Notes: generated by a model from the letters alone, not told the origin. Positions 44,305 through 52,217 are shown, counted from the stretch's first letter. The stretch is 64,000 nt of DNA from Duncaniella muricolitica (GCA_025808375.1 CP061009.1:868001-932000), one strand, 5' to 3'. Made by a program: numbers and translations.

Positions 44305-45717
44305 ATGGAAGAAAATCCAAAGGAAGAAGTGCTGATTGCCCGCGACAATGAAACCGGGCAGGTAGGCGCGGTCGTCGGTCAGAACCCCGACGGCACCCCA
44401 AAAATGGCCGATGTAAAATCGACCCCGTTAAGCGAACTCATCAAGTTCACCAAAGGGCAGAACCCCATCGAGGCATTCATCGCCAATTTCATGCGTCAGG
44501 CGAAGAACCCGACCACCTTCGGCATATTCAAGATGTCGGCCGCCGACTACGAGGCTCTGGGGCAGCCTATGGCGGAAATGCTCAACGACCCCGAAACCAA
44601 CAGGGAGATGCTTGACAAATACCGCGTCAAGATGAAGGCTCCCGCCGCAAAAATCAAACCGGTTGACCCCGACAAGGTGAACTGGGCGGAGATAGAAAAA
44701 CAATGGGGTGTCAGCCGGGAGGATCTTGAAAAGTCCGGCGCGCTCCAGCAGATGGTTTACCACCACAAATCGCCGGAACTCCATAAAGTCAACGCCCCCG
44801 ACGGAAGCGGCGAAAAGCTGGACGCACGCCTGTCATTCCGTACCAATCCCGACGGCACATATTCGCTCACGCCCCATTTCGTCAGGAAAGAACCGTTGCT
44901 TGACCAGCCATTCCGGGGCTACACGTTCACCGCCGAGGAGAAGGTGGAGTTATCCAACACGGGCAATCTCGGCAAAGCCGTTGACCTCAAAGACCCCGCG
45001 ACGGGAGAGGTACACAAATGCCTCGTGAGCATAGACCGCCTCACAAACGAGATCGAGAGCATACCTGTCGATAAAATCTTTATCAAACAGAAGGTTGCCA
45101 ATATAAATCTGACAATGCAGCAGATAGGCATACTCAAAAACGGCGGTCTTATCAAGGAACAGCACGTCGAACTCCCCAACGGACAGAAATTCACCGCCGA
45201 CCTGCAATACAATGCCTCCAAGCGTGACATCGCCTTTGTCAACTCGGCTCAGTACCGTCAGCAGAACGAGCAGGAGGCACAACAGAGCCGGCAACAGGGC
45301 GAGCAACAATCCGGGCAAAGCCTCAAAGACAACTGGCACGATGCCAACGGCAATCCCAAGCGTCTGACACAGTGGTACCATATTCCGCTTGACGAGCAGA
45401 AACAGGCAGACTACCTCGCCGGGAAGCAGGTGCTTGTCGGTGAGGGCAAGGACAGGAGTGGCAACGACTGCACCATATACCTGCAATATGACCCCAAAGA
45501 GCGAAAGCCTCAGACCACCCGCGTATATCCCGACCGCGACAAGGTGGTGGGCATCGCCGAGGAGAGCAAAACACAGATGGCGGTAAACGATGACGGCAAG
45601 ACCAACGAGGCGACCAAGAACGTGAATGAACCGCTCCAGCGCGGACAGACACAGCCGAAGGACGAGGCGCAGCAGAAAAAGCAGCACCAGCCCAAGCCCA
45701 AGACTCCAAAGCCGTAG
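44305..45717 (+). CDS. DUF3945 (DUF4099) domain ICE protein, element B copy
   Basis: The 470-residue protein is colinear with the element A protein but without the Gln-rich linker after residue 110. Key blocks are GAVVGQNPDGTPKMADVKST, WGVSREDLEKSGALQQMVYH, CLVSIDRLTNEIESIPVDK, VELPNGQKFTADLQYNASKR and VGIAEESKTQMAVNDDG. The C terminus is Gln/Lys/Pro-rich. Having two similar genes 40 kb apart gives a recombination substrate within the composite. Confidence 0.85.
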   Translation: MEENPKEEVLIARDNETGQVGAVVGQNPDGTPKMADVKSTPLSELIKFTKGQNPIEAFIANFMRQAKNPTTFGIFKMSAADYEALGQPMAEMLNDPETNREMLDKYRVKMKAPAAKIKPVDPDKVNWAEIEKQWGVSREDLEKSGALQQMVYHHKSPELHKVNAPDGSGEKLDARLSFRTNPDGTYSLTPHFVRKEPLLDQPFRGYTFTAEEKVELSNTGNLGKAVDLKDPATGEVHKCLVSIDRLTNEIESIPVDKIFIKQKVANINLTMQQIGILKNGGLIKEQHVELPNGQKFTADLQYNASKRDIAFVNSAQYRQQNEQEAQQSRQQGEQQSGQSLKDNWHDANGNPKRLTQWYHIPLDEQKQADYLAGKQVLVGEGKDRSGNDCTIYLQYDPKERKPQTTRVYPDRDKVVGIAEESKTQMAVNDDGKTNEATKNVNEPLQRGQTQPKDEAQQKKQHQPKPKTPKP

Positions 45718-45938
45718 CCGCCTCACCACTTTATCCGTTATCCACAGTCAAAACAACTGCGATTCGCTGACACGTCTGCCGGAACATAAATCCGACCACT
45801 GAATCCATAAATCCACTGCGACAAATATCCCGCCTCCGGCAACCTGTCAATATCCTGACAAGTATCTTCACGACATGGGGAGGTGCGCGCGACCTCCCCG
45901 TGTTTCCAAAACATTCACCAACTAAACCCACAAAAATT
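45718..45938 (+). promoter_or_regulatory. Structured leader before the topoisomerase gene
   Basis: GGGGAGGT-GCGCGCG-ACCTCCCC forms a strong hairpin at about 45876-45898. The leader motif CACCAACTAAACCCACA follows at 45916-45932, 6 nt before the ATG. GACCACTGAATCCA (near 45792) is a second site that could pair with the small-RNA candidate at 47588-47608. The same elements, in the same order, occur in element A. Confidence 0.5.
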
Positions 45939-47474
45939 ATGACACAACTGATTGTATGCGAAAAATACCGCATAGCCATAGCCGTCGCCAAAGCGTTGAA
46001 GGCGACACTTAACCCGGCACACGGGGTATATACCAACGGCGACATCACCGTCGCCTACGTTCACCGCGGCTTCATCGAGCCTGTCGGTCTTGACAAGGCT
46101 GCTAACGGCTGTCTGCCATTCGTGCCGGAGAAATTCAAGATCGCCGTAACCGACAAGAAACGTGACCGCGTACTCAAACCGCTGTTCCATAACGCAAAAG
46201 AGGTGGTATTTGCCTCAGACGAGGGTGCCGACGCTCAGGCGCGTTTCTTCAATATCTGCCGACACTTCCGTGTCGGGCATCCTACAAGCCGAATGTGGCT
46301 TCCACGCATTACCCGTGCATCTGTCAGGCGTTCATTCTTCAAGCGAGAGAAGGGCCGTCACCTGCACAATCTCGCCCAATCGGGTCTTGTGGCAGGCGCG
46401 ATGGACATGATGTTTGAATATAATTTCGCCGGAGTTCTCAAACGCTGGTATTACGAAGGCGGGCCGCTGACACGCAAGGAGGTCGTAGCCATGCAGTATC
46501 TCGGTGATATGGATGAACAGGCGGCACAATATGACGCCCAGCCGAAGGCGTACAGAATCTTCCTCGATTACGGTGGGCTGCACCTCATTTCTGATCAGTC
46601 TTGGCAGAGCGAGAGGGTCTGCGCCGCAATCGTTGACACCATCCCTGTCGGCGAACCCGTCAAGGCGCGGATGACCGTCACGGAGAAAGATGCACCGGTA
46701 GTCAGACTCCACACGATGCTCACTCTCCAGATGGACGCATTCGACAATTTCGGCTTTATGCCGTCGCTCACCGTCAGGACAGCGGAGAAGCTCTACGAGC
46801 AGGGCTTTATCTCATCGCCATACGTTACTGCACCGGACGCCGGCAACGGCATAACCGTGTTGCGCCGACTGTCCAAACGCGCCACAAAGACCGAGCGCAG
46901 CCTGTACAGACTTATTGCAGGACGCATGGACGCGGCGGCAATGACACCGGATAAAAAGCAGTATGCCACTGTGACGGCTGAAATCGCCGGACTGACATTT
47001 TCCTGCCGATGGGAGGTGAGTGAGCCGAAGCCCGAATATACAGGCACATCTGAACAGACAATCACCATAGTCGAAAAGATGATGGCACCGGTCAAAGAGG
47101 TATCGCCCATTTCATACGGCTTTGTTCCGACACTTGCCAACCTCACCGGATATGCGACGATGACCGCAGACACTACGCACCCTGATATGCCTTACTGCCA
47201 CACCGTACACGAATACGGCACGGCACTCGAAAGTCTTGTGCGTAAGGGCTTCATCACGATAGAGGACGGCACTATCGCTTGCACGCTCGAAGGCGATCGT
47301 CTGCTGCTTGACCTTGCTTCCTACAATCTTGCCCACAGCATACTGGTCGGGCAATACGGAGCTGACGAGATACCCTACGGCACAATAACAGGCAGAAAAG
47401 CCGTCAAGGGCTTCGGCGAATGGCTCACCGATACCGTAACCGACATTCTGCGCTACACGCCCAAAAAAGAATGA
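45939..47474 (+). CDS. exc: Topoisomerase-like protein (Exc family) lacking the usual active-site Tyr
   Basis: The 511-residue protein starts MTQLIVCEKYRIAIAVAKAL (TOPRIM Glu). FASDEGADAQARFFNICRHF stands where type IA enzymes have DxDxE. Domain features include LTLQMDAFDNFGF and LYEQGFISSPYVTAPDAG. In active enzymes the last segment reads like ISYPRTD, with the Tyr nucleophile; here S293 occupies that position and a Tyr lies two residues later. It corresponds in place to exc of CTnDOT, a topoisomerase in the excision operon. Loss of catalytic function, or use of Y295, is inference. Confidence 0.75.
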   Translation: MTQLIVCEKYRIAIAVAKALKATLNPAHGVYTNGDITVAYVHRGFIEPVGLDKAANGCLPFVPEKFKIAVTDKKRDRVLKPLFHNAKEVVFASDEGADAQARFFNICRHFRVGHPTSRMWLPRITRASVRRSFFKREKGRHLHNLAQSGLVAGAMDMMFEYNFAGVLKRWYYEGGPLTRKEVVAMQYLGDMDEQAAQYDAQPKAYRIFLDYGGLHLISDQSWQSERVCAAIVDTIPVGEPVKARMTVTEKDAPVVRLHTMLTLQMDAFDNFGFMPSLTVRTAEKLYEQGFISSPYVTAPDAGNGITVLRRLSKRATKTERSLYRLIAGRMDAAAMTPDKKQYATVTAEIAGLTFSCRWEVSEPKPEYTGTSEQTITIVEKMMAPVKEVSPISYGFVPTLANLTGYATMTADTTHPDMPYCHTVHEYGTALESLVRKGFITIEDGTIACTLEGDRLLLDLASYNLAHSILVGQYGADEIPYGTITGRKAVKGFGEWLTDTVTDILRYTPKKE

Positions 47475-47551
47475 CCGCCACGACAGCGATAATTTATAGC
47501 GTGATTGAAAAATAGCCGCTTGACCATAGCGCATAATCCGATAAAAATCGC

Positions 47552-47559
47552 TAACTTTG
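47552..47559 (+). promoter_or_regulatory. -7 box of the small-RNA candidate
   Basis: TAACTTTG is a perfect -7 element, 78 nt after the topoisomerase stop codon; no good TTTG is seen at the -33 distance. Transcription would begin about 47566. Confidence 0.5.
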
Positions 47560-47561
47560 CC

Positions 47562-47640
47562 ACTGAATCGCAGTCATAATTTATTTTGATTGTGGATTTA
47601 GTGGTGAGAAGGCGGGAGGGATACCCGCCTTCTTTTTTTC
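47562..47640 (+). ncRNA. Candidate small RNA downstream of the topoisomerase gene (RteR-like position)
   Basis: About 75 nt run from a TAACTTTG promoter to a perfect terminator. The 5' CCACTGAATC can pair with GATTTAGTGG in the middle. The middle segment 47588-47608 (GATTGTGGATTTAGTGGTGA) is the reverse complement of the ICE leader motif. In CTnDOT a roughly 90-nt RNA, RteR, encoded in the excision region represses the tra operon; position and size fit, but the homology is not shown. On the other strand the same bases look like a leader plus ATG with 8 codons. Confidence 0.6.
47608..47639 (+). terminator. Strong intrinsic terminator
   Basis: GAAGGCGGG (47608-47616) and CCCGCCTTC (47624-47632) pair perfectly around AGGGATA, followed by seven T's. 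Confidence 0.85.
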
Positions 47641-47657
47641 AAACACATATCCCGTCC

Positions 47658-47672
47658 ACCACTTAATCCACC
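47658..47672 (+). promoter_or_regulatory. Leader motif at the first HTH gene
   Basis: ACCACTTAATCCACC ends 8 nt before the ATG at 47681. It could also pair in cis with 47588-47608 across the terminator, giving an either/or structure. Confidence 0.45.
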
Positions 47673-47680
47673 AATAATTT

Positions 47681-47989
47681 ATGCCAGAGTTTGTTCAAAT
47701 CGAAAAATCCGAACTTGAAGAAATATTCAGCCGAATGTCATATTTGAAGAAAGTATTTATCACTTTCTTCGAGCGCGTAAGAAACAAAGAGCCTGATGAT
47801 TGGCTTACGTTGCAGGAACTCTGTGAGTTGCTCCATATCTCCGAGTCCAAAGCACGCTCGCTCAAAAAGAGCGGACGTATAGGGTTCATCAAGAGCGGGA
47901 AAGGGTCTATGTTCCTCGCCGGAGATGCTTTCGGATTACTTGAACGGGTAGAGGCTGTACCGAGAAATGGGAACGATATATACCCATGA
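47681..47989 (+). CDS. HTH protein, excisionase-like (Xis2c position)
   Basis: The 102-residue protein has an N-terminal coiled segment, then LTLQELCELLHISESKARSL, KKSGRIGFIKSGKGSMFLA, the helix-wing pattern of HTH_17 proteins. The C terminus overlaps the next gene by 23 nt. Two adjacent small HTH genes beside the integrase match xis2c/xis2d of CTnDOT; orthology is inferred from place and fold only. Confidence 0.75.
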   Translation: MPEFVQIEKSELEEIFSRMSYLKKVFITFFERVRNKEPDDWLTLQELCELLHISESKARSLKKSGRIGFIKSGKGSMFLAGDAFGLLERVEAVPRNGNDIYP

Positions 47990-48257
47990 CAGTAATGAAA
48001 TAGGGAATTTCCATGCCGACAGTCTTACAGTGCTTGAAATCGTTGAGAGATTGAACACTGAAATACATCCGTCGTTCTTGGGCAAAAAGTTTTATACCGA
48101 TGCCCAACTCTCGGAAAAGCTCAACATTTCAAGACGCACATTGCAGGAATACCGAGATAACAGGCAGATAGCCTATTACAGGCTTGACGGCAAGATACTC
48201 TATGCAGATGATGATGTGGAGGAGTTTTTGAAATCCACATACCGCCCCAAATACTGA
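47967..48257 (+). CDS. HTH protein, excisionase-like (Xis2d position)
   Basis: The 96-residue protein contains FYTDAQLSEKLNISRRTLQE, YRDNRQIAYYRLDGKILYA and DDVEEFLKSTYRPKY, typical of the HTH_17 excisionase group. It converges with the integrase gene, 65 nt apart. Some later in-frame ATG could be the true start, since the first codons lie within the previous gene. Confidence 0.75.
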   Translation: MGTIYTHDSNEIGNFHADSLTVLEIVERLNTEIHPSFLGKKFYTDAQLSEKLNISRRTLQEYRDNRQIAYYRLDGKILYADDDVEEFLKSTYRPKY

Positions 48258-48322
48258 AACCGAAAATGCGGCCACCGGGTAATACCGATGACCGCATTTA
48301 TTTCATTCAGTGACAGTCGAAT

Positions 48323-49555
48323 TTATACCACCTGCACATTGTTGAATTTGCTGCGCATGGTTGCCATACCATCATACACAGCTTGATCCTGCATCTTGGC
48401 GTAAATTTGCGTTGTCTTTATATCACTGTGTCCGAGCATCTTGGATATTACCTCGATGGACACGTTGTTGCAGAGCGACATAGAGGCGAATGTATGGCGC
48501 GCCACATGGGTCGTCAGATGCTTTTTGATTTTCGCCAAATCTGCAATCTCTTTCAGATAGGCGTTCATCTTCTGGTTGGTAATCACCGGCATGACTACTC
48601 CCGTAGCCTTCACAACAGGATGATCCGAATACTTTTTGATGAGCTGGCGGGGTATGTCAAGCATCGGGATTATACACATTTCTCCTGTCTTGGCACGGGC
48701 CTTGCGTATCCAAGTATTGCCTTTGTCATCGTCTTGTATGTCGTCAATGGTGAGTGATTTCATGTCGCAGAAGGCAAGTCCTGAGAAGCAGCAGAACACG
48801 AAGGTGTCACGCACTACTTCCAATCGTGGCAACTCCTTCAGGTCAAGATCCATTATGGTCTTTATTTCAGCCTCGGTCAAGAACTGACGCTCACTGTATG
48901 TACGCTGGTATTTCTTGCCGATAAACGGGTCGTGGTCTATCCACTTGTGGGCGAGAGCGTACTGCAACACGTTTTTGACGCAGCGGAGATAGCGCACGGC
49001 AGCGTTGTTGGCGCAGGATTTCTTCATGCGAAGGAAATGCTCGAAGTCGTCAAGCATCCCCGATGTAACCTCCTTTATCGGAATGTCGTCGGTCTTGTAG
49101 TGAAGTTTGAAGAAGTCTTCCAGATAGTCAACGCAACGAGTCCAGCACTGATAGGTGGGCTTCACGATGTCACCACGGTCAAGTTCCTCCTTGCGTTTCT
49201 CGTTTGCCTCGCGGAACACCTCGCACATCATCTTGGGCTTCTCCATAGTTCCCATGTAATGCGCTTTAAGGACAGCCGGATTTACCAGCTTGTTCTCACG
49301 GATGAGCATGTTGTGAATTTCGCAGAAACGGGCGCGCACCATCTCAAGAAATTTGTTCAGCTCCTTGTCGCGGCGCGATGTGCCATCGCTCTGGTTGCGT
49401 TTCTGGTTCCAGTGTTTAGGGTTCACTGAACGACCGATTGTAAACTCCGTCATCTGGCCTCCGACCGAGATACGAGCGTAGAGCGGATATTCGCTCTTTT
49501 CTGTCTTTGGCTTCCTTGCGTAGAAAGTCAGAGTAAAATAAGAATCTGGTGTCAT
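48323..49555 (-). CDS. Tyrosine integrase of element B (CTnDOT-like, no Arg I)
   Basis: The 410-residue protein has an arm-binding domain (MTPDSYFTLTFYARKPKTEK, YARISVGGQMTEF), a core-binding domain (about 110-210) and a catalytic domain. K289 lies in RAKT, H350 and R353 in TTHVARHTFAS, H376 in MLGHSDI, Y385 in TTQIYAKM. The first Arg of the catalytic set is replaced by Ala261 in SGLAFCDMKSL; IntDOT likewise lacks this Arg. It is transcribed away from the attachment region, which begins 460 nt upstream. Confidence 0.9.
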   Translation of the reverse strand: MTPDSYFTLTFYARKPKTEKSEYPLYARISVGGQMTEFTIGRSVNPKHWNQKRNQSDGTSRRDKELNKFLEMVRARFCEIHNMLIRENKLVNPAVLKAHYMGTMEKPKMMCEVFREANEKRKEELDRGDIVKPTYQCWTRCVDYLEDFFKLHYKTDDIPIKEVTSGMLDDFEHFLRMKKSCANNAAVRYLRCVKNVLQYALAHKWIDHDPFIGKKYQRTYSERQFLTEAEIKTIMDLDLKELPRLEVVRDTFVFCCFSGLAFCDMKSLTIDDIQDDDKGNTWIRKARAKTGEMCIIPMLDIPRQLIKKYSDHPVVKATGVVMPVITNQKMNAYLKEIADLAKIKKHLTTHVARHTFASMSLCNNVSIEVISKMLGHSDIKTTQIYAKMQDQAVYDGMATMRSKFNNVQVV

Positions 49556-49560
49556 TTCTC

Positions 49561-49575
49561 TGTGGGTTTAATGGT
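49561..49575 (-). promoter_or_regulatory. Leader motif at the integrase gene
   Basis: ACCATTAAACCCACA on the coding strand, 5 nt from the ATG, with GATTATATTTATATA directly before it. The broken integrase of element A keeps the same arrangement. Confidence 0.45.
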
Positions 49576-50067
49576 TATATAAATATAATCATTTTCGCCG
49601 ACATCACCAAACGAGAAAGAACATCAAATATCACGGATATGACTGATTGGACGGCTCACGCCTGTATTCCACCAAAACCGTGAGTCCGGCTCACGGTGCA
49701 AAATGGTGCGAATCGCAGAAATCGGCTTCAAACAGCGTTTTGAGCGAGGAATTATGGTTAAAGAATATTTCAAGAGTTAAATAGTGTTTAGAAGCTCTGA
49801 AAATTGCGACCCCAACCGGGTCAAAGGTTCGTTCCCATACTCAAAACCCCACTTTGTGAGGCGTGATAACAGCTTAACTTTCGGTGTTTCAGTCGACTCA
49901 CTGATGATTTCTGCCAACCGTGAGTCGAATTACTCACAAACGTGAGTACTCACTAATGACTCACTCACCACCTCTGTATTCTGCGCCATTCTGAAATTTT
50001 GGCAAAAAGAAAAAGCACTGAAAATCAAGTGATTTCAGTGCTTTGCGGCGTTTTGCCATTTTTGATT
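49576..50067. promoter_or_regulatory. Attachment region of element B with TCAC repeats and hairpin
   Basis: No gene. Positions 49640-49700 and 49885-49975 hold clustered TCACGG / CCGTGAGT / ACTCAC words in both orientations. AACCGGGTCAAAGGTTCGTT near 49815 is shared with element A. A hairpin, GCACTGAAAATC and partner, starts at 50015, 53 nt before the core. Candidate arm-type and accessory sites for integrase and excisionases. Confidence 0.5.
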
Positions 50068-50270
50068 GTGACCCCGGAGATTTCGGGGTTATGTATTGTA
50101 AAACGCTGATATTCACTTTAATAATACGGCGAATGTAAGTTCACTCACACATCACTCATACTGCTAAATCAGCGTTTTTCGTAATATCTCTAAAACATTA
50201 AACGCTGTGAATCAAATGATTTACAGCGTTCATGCGGCACTTTGCCTTGATTCTTGTGACCTCGGAGAGG
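50068..50270 (+). repeat. 203-bp direct repeat, right copy (attachment region ending in tRNA-Lys)
   Basis: Colinear with 2751-2953. It begins at a GTGACCCCGGAGA core and ends with the GTGACCTCGGAGAGG that forms the acceptor and T-stem end of tRNA-Lys. The 188-bp stretch between the two cores has a hairpin (about 50203-50231) and a GTTCACTCACACATCACTCA motif but no gene. Confidence 0.8.
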
Positions 50271-50329
50271 CTCGAACTCTCGACCCACTGATTAAGAGTC
50301 AGTTGCTCTACCAACTGAGCTACGAAGTC
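50257..50329 (-). tRNA. tRNA-Lys (CTT)
   Basis: Cloverleaf on the minus strand: acceptor GACTTCG with CGAGGTC (one G-T pair), D arm GCTC-AGTTGGTA-GAGC, anticodon stem ACTGA/TCAGT with loop CTCTTAA giving anticodon CTT, variable GGGTC, T arm GAGAG-TTCGAGC-CTCTC, discriminator A. CCA is not encoded. The 3' end is the insertion site of the composite, and the gene is left whole. Confidence 0.95.
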
Positions 50330-50395
50330 ATCTTATTTTGTGCTTGAGTGATTCGTTTTTGAATCTCTCATGAGGTCTCTCCCTCATTTGCGTTG

Positions 50396-50427
50396 CAAAG
50401 GTAGGGAGTTTTTTTGAACTGACCAAA
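50396..50427 (-). promoter_or_regulatory. Promoter of tRNA-Lys
   Basis: On the minus strand TTTG (50427-50424) and TACCTTTG (50403-50396) are spaced by 20 nt, a perfect Bacteroidetes promoter. The tRNA 5' end lies about 60 nt downstream. Confidence 0.8.
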
Positions 50428-50517
50428 TGTTTTCGCAACTTTTTTCAAAAAAAGTGCGAAAAAAATGTTTTTTGGCCGTTTTGGCTTGGAATTGGGGGTA
50501 AATCGAGGGCGAATTGG

Positions 50518-50573
50518 GGCTCAAGCCGAAATATCGGTGCATCATGGATTAATGTCCCCAGACATACGCGTCC
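50518..50573 (+). repeat. Inverted repeat flanking IS110, left arm
   Basis: Starts GGCTCAAGCCGAAAT and ends ATACGCGTCC. It is inverted at 52086-52139, with about 85% match by eye. The arm itself has small palindromes (GGCTCAAGCC). Confidence 0.6.
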
Positions 50574-50744
50574 GACAGGACGCCGATTATCGGGCAAGCT
50601 ATACAGCACCCCTCCCTCTCACGATAACCGATGTCCTGTCGGACATCATTTCTTTATAGCATGGCACTCCGGGCACACCTCCGCTGCGCTCCGGTGAACC
50701 CTATTAGATTTGCAGTTGCAAAGAAAAGGTTAACTTTGCAGATA

Positions 50745-50950
50745 GAATCCTTAAAATAATTAACAATTAAAAAAGAAAGAACCTCCTAATGTCGCGTTAG
50801 CCTAAGGTGTACCCATGAGCATAGACTCAATTAACCGTTGTAGGTACGACATTATTATCAGGACTAAAGCCAGAGAGTAAATAAAGACATTGGCCTTTTG
50901 AATTTATTATCATAGTATCGGCCGTCCTGACCAGGAGATTCTCTCTAATA
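50745..50950 (+). ncRNA. Candidate bridge RNA of IS110
   Basis: IS110-group elements encode a guide RNA in the non-coding end upstream of the recombinase. Here a TAACTTTG box (50731-50738) with TTTG 18 nt upstream could start transcription into a 200-nt stretch with no protein frame, which ends at the recombinase start. I did not resolve its loops or match them to donor and target. Confidence 0.4.
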
Positions 50951-51990
50951 AAAAGCTATGCAAATTTACGGAATTGATTTGGCTTCTGAAAAGTTTGACG
51001 TGAGTTTTATAAACTCCGATGGGCAGGCCACGCACATTGTGGTCAAGAACACAAAGCCTCAGATTGAGAAGTTTCTGGACAAGCTGCCCGAGGACTGCCG
51101 CCTTGTAGCCGAGCATACAGGCGTTTACGGAGATTTGCTGTTGAAGTTGGCAGACATGAGGAATATTCATGTCAGTTATGTCTCAGGATATGAGATCAGA
51201 CACAGCATGGGCCTGATACGTGGCAAGAGTGATCCGTTGGATGCAGCGCGTATACGGGAGTACGGCGAACGATATGCCGACAAGCTGAACGACACACACT
51301 TTCCCTCCGAGACAATCTACGAGCTCAGGGAGCTTTATGCGACCAGGCGTTTGCTTGTACGGCAACGCAAACAGCTCCAGACGATGCTCAAGGGCGATGA
51401 CTGCCGTCCCGAGAAGAGTGATACCGCACAGAAAATAAAACGGGAGATGATGGAGCAACTCAACATCCAGATCTCGTCTCTTGAACAGAAGATGGCCCAG
51501 TTGATCGACGACGATGACAACTTGTCTAAGACTTCCGTTATAGCCCAGAGCATACCCGGGGATCGGTCCGGTCACTGCGACAGAACTGATAATAAAGACC
51601 GATAACTTCAAGAGGGTCAGCACAGCAAAGAAATGTGCCACGCTCGCAGGTATCTCACCTTTCCCGAACGCCACAGGCAAATCTGATAAAGGGAATCATG
51701 TGTCTCACATGGGCGATAAACAATTAAAGTCCCTGCTGTTTATGTGTGCGCGCTCGGCAGTAGTGCATTTTGAGAAGATGCGTGTCTACAAGATGAAGAA
51801 ACATGAGATCGAACACAAACACATATATGTGGTCCTCAACAATGTGGCTAACCGTCTGTTGAAAATCCTCTATGCACTCGTGAAAAAGGGAGAACTATAT
51901 GACCCGACCTACCTGCCAAGAGACCCGAGATTAAAAATTGAGTATTAACATATTTTTACACTAATTTCTATCTAAAATCCTTGCGCAGGT
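50750..51990 (+). mobile_element. IS110-family element (ends approximate)
   Basis: A DEDD transposase gene with about 200 nt of non-coding DNA upstream. IS110 elements lack terminal inverted repeats and target duplications, so the ends cannot be read from sequence alone. It sits between two chromosomal inverted-repeat arms, a preferred kind of target for this family. Confidence 0.6.
50958..51948 (+). pseudogene. IS110-family DEDD transposase, one frameshift
   Basis: N-terminal RuvC-like DEDD domain: YGIDLASEKFDV, LVAEHTGVYGD, KSDPLDAARIREY. A coiled region follows, then Transposase_20: IPGIGPVTATELIIK, CATLAGISPFPNATG (Ser nucleophile region), LYALVKKGELYDP. At CCCGGGGATC near 51560 one G too many breaks the frame; without it the protein is about 330 residues and complete. 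Confidence 0.85.
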
Positions 51991-52217
51991 CAGAGTAAAC
52001 GGTTACGATCAAATCTGCGTCCTGCGGACGCCCTTGCGGGAGATAGAGTGGTATGCGTGGGGCCTGTGCGGTTGCGCATACCTGCGGACGCGTATGCCAG
52101 GGGCATTAATCTATGATGCATTGAATTTCGGCTTGAGCCGAAATTTTTTATGATTCTGGTTTAGATATTTGGTGTATGTCAGTTTTGCTGTGGCTTCGGT
52201 GGCGGTGGGAGGATGTG
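51949..52217. other. Intergenic stretch right of IS110
   Basis: No gene. Contains the right arm of the inverted repeat and GC-rich palindromic words (GCGTCCTGCGGACGC). Confidence 0.5.
52086..52139 (-). repeat. Inverted repeat flanking IS110, right arm
   Basis: Reverse partner of 50518-50573. It overlaps the stem AATTTCGGCT/AGCCGAAATT (52124-52145) followed by TTTT, which would act as a rightward terminator. Confidence 0.6.

Noticed and set aside
50465..50659. Rightward 64-codon frame after the tRNA
   Set aside because: It overlaps the palindromic inverted-repeat arm and the tRNA promoter side, with no domain.
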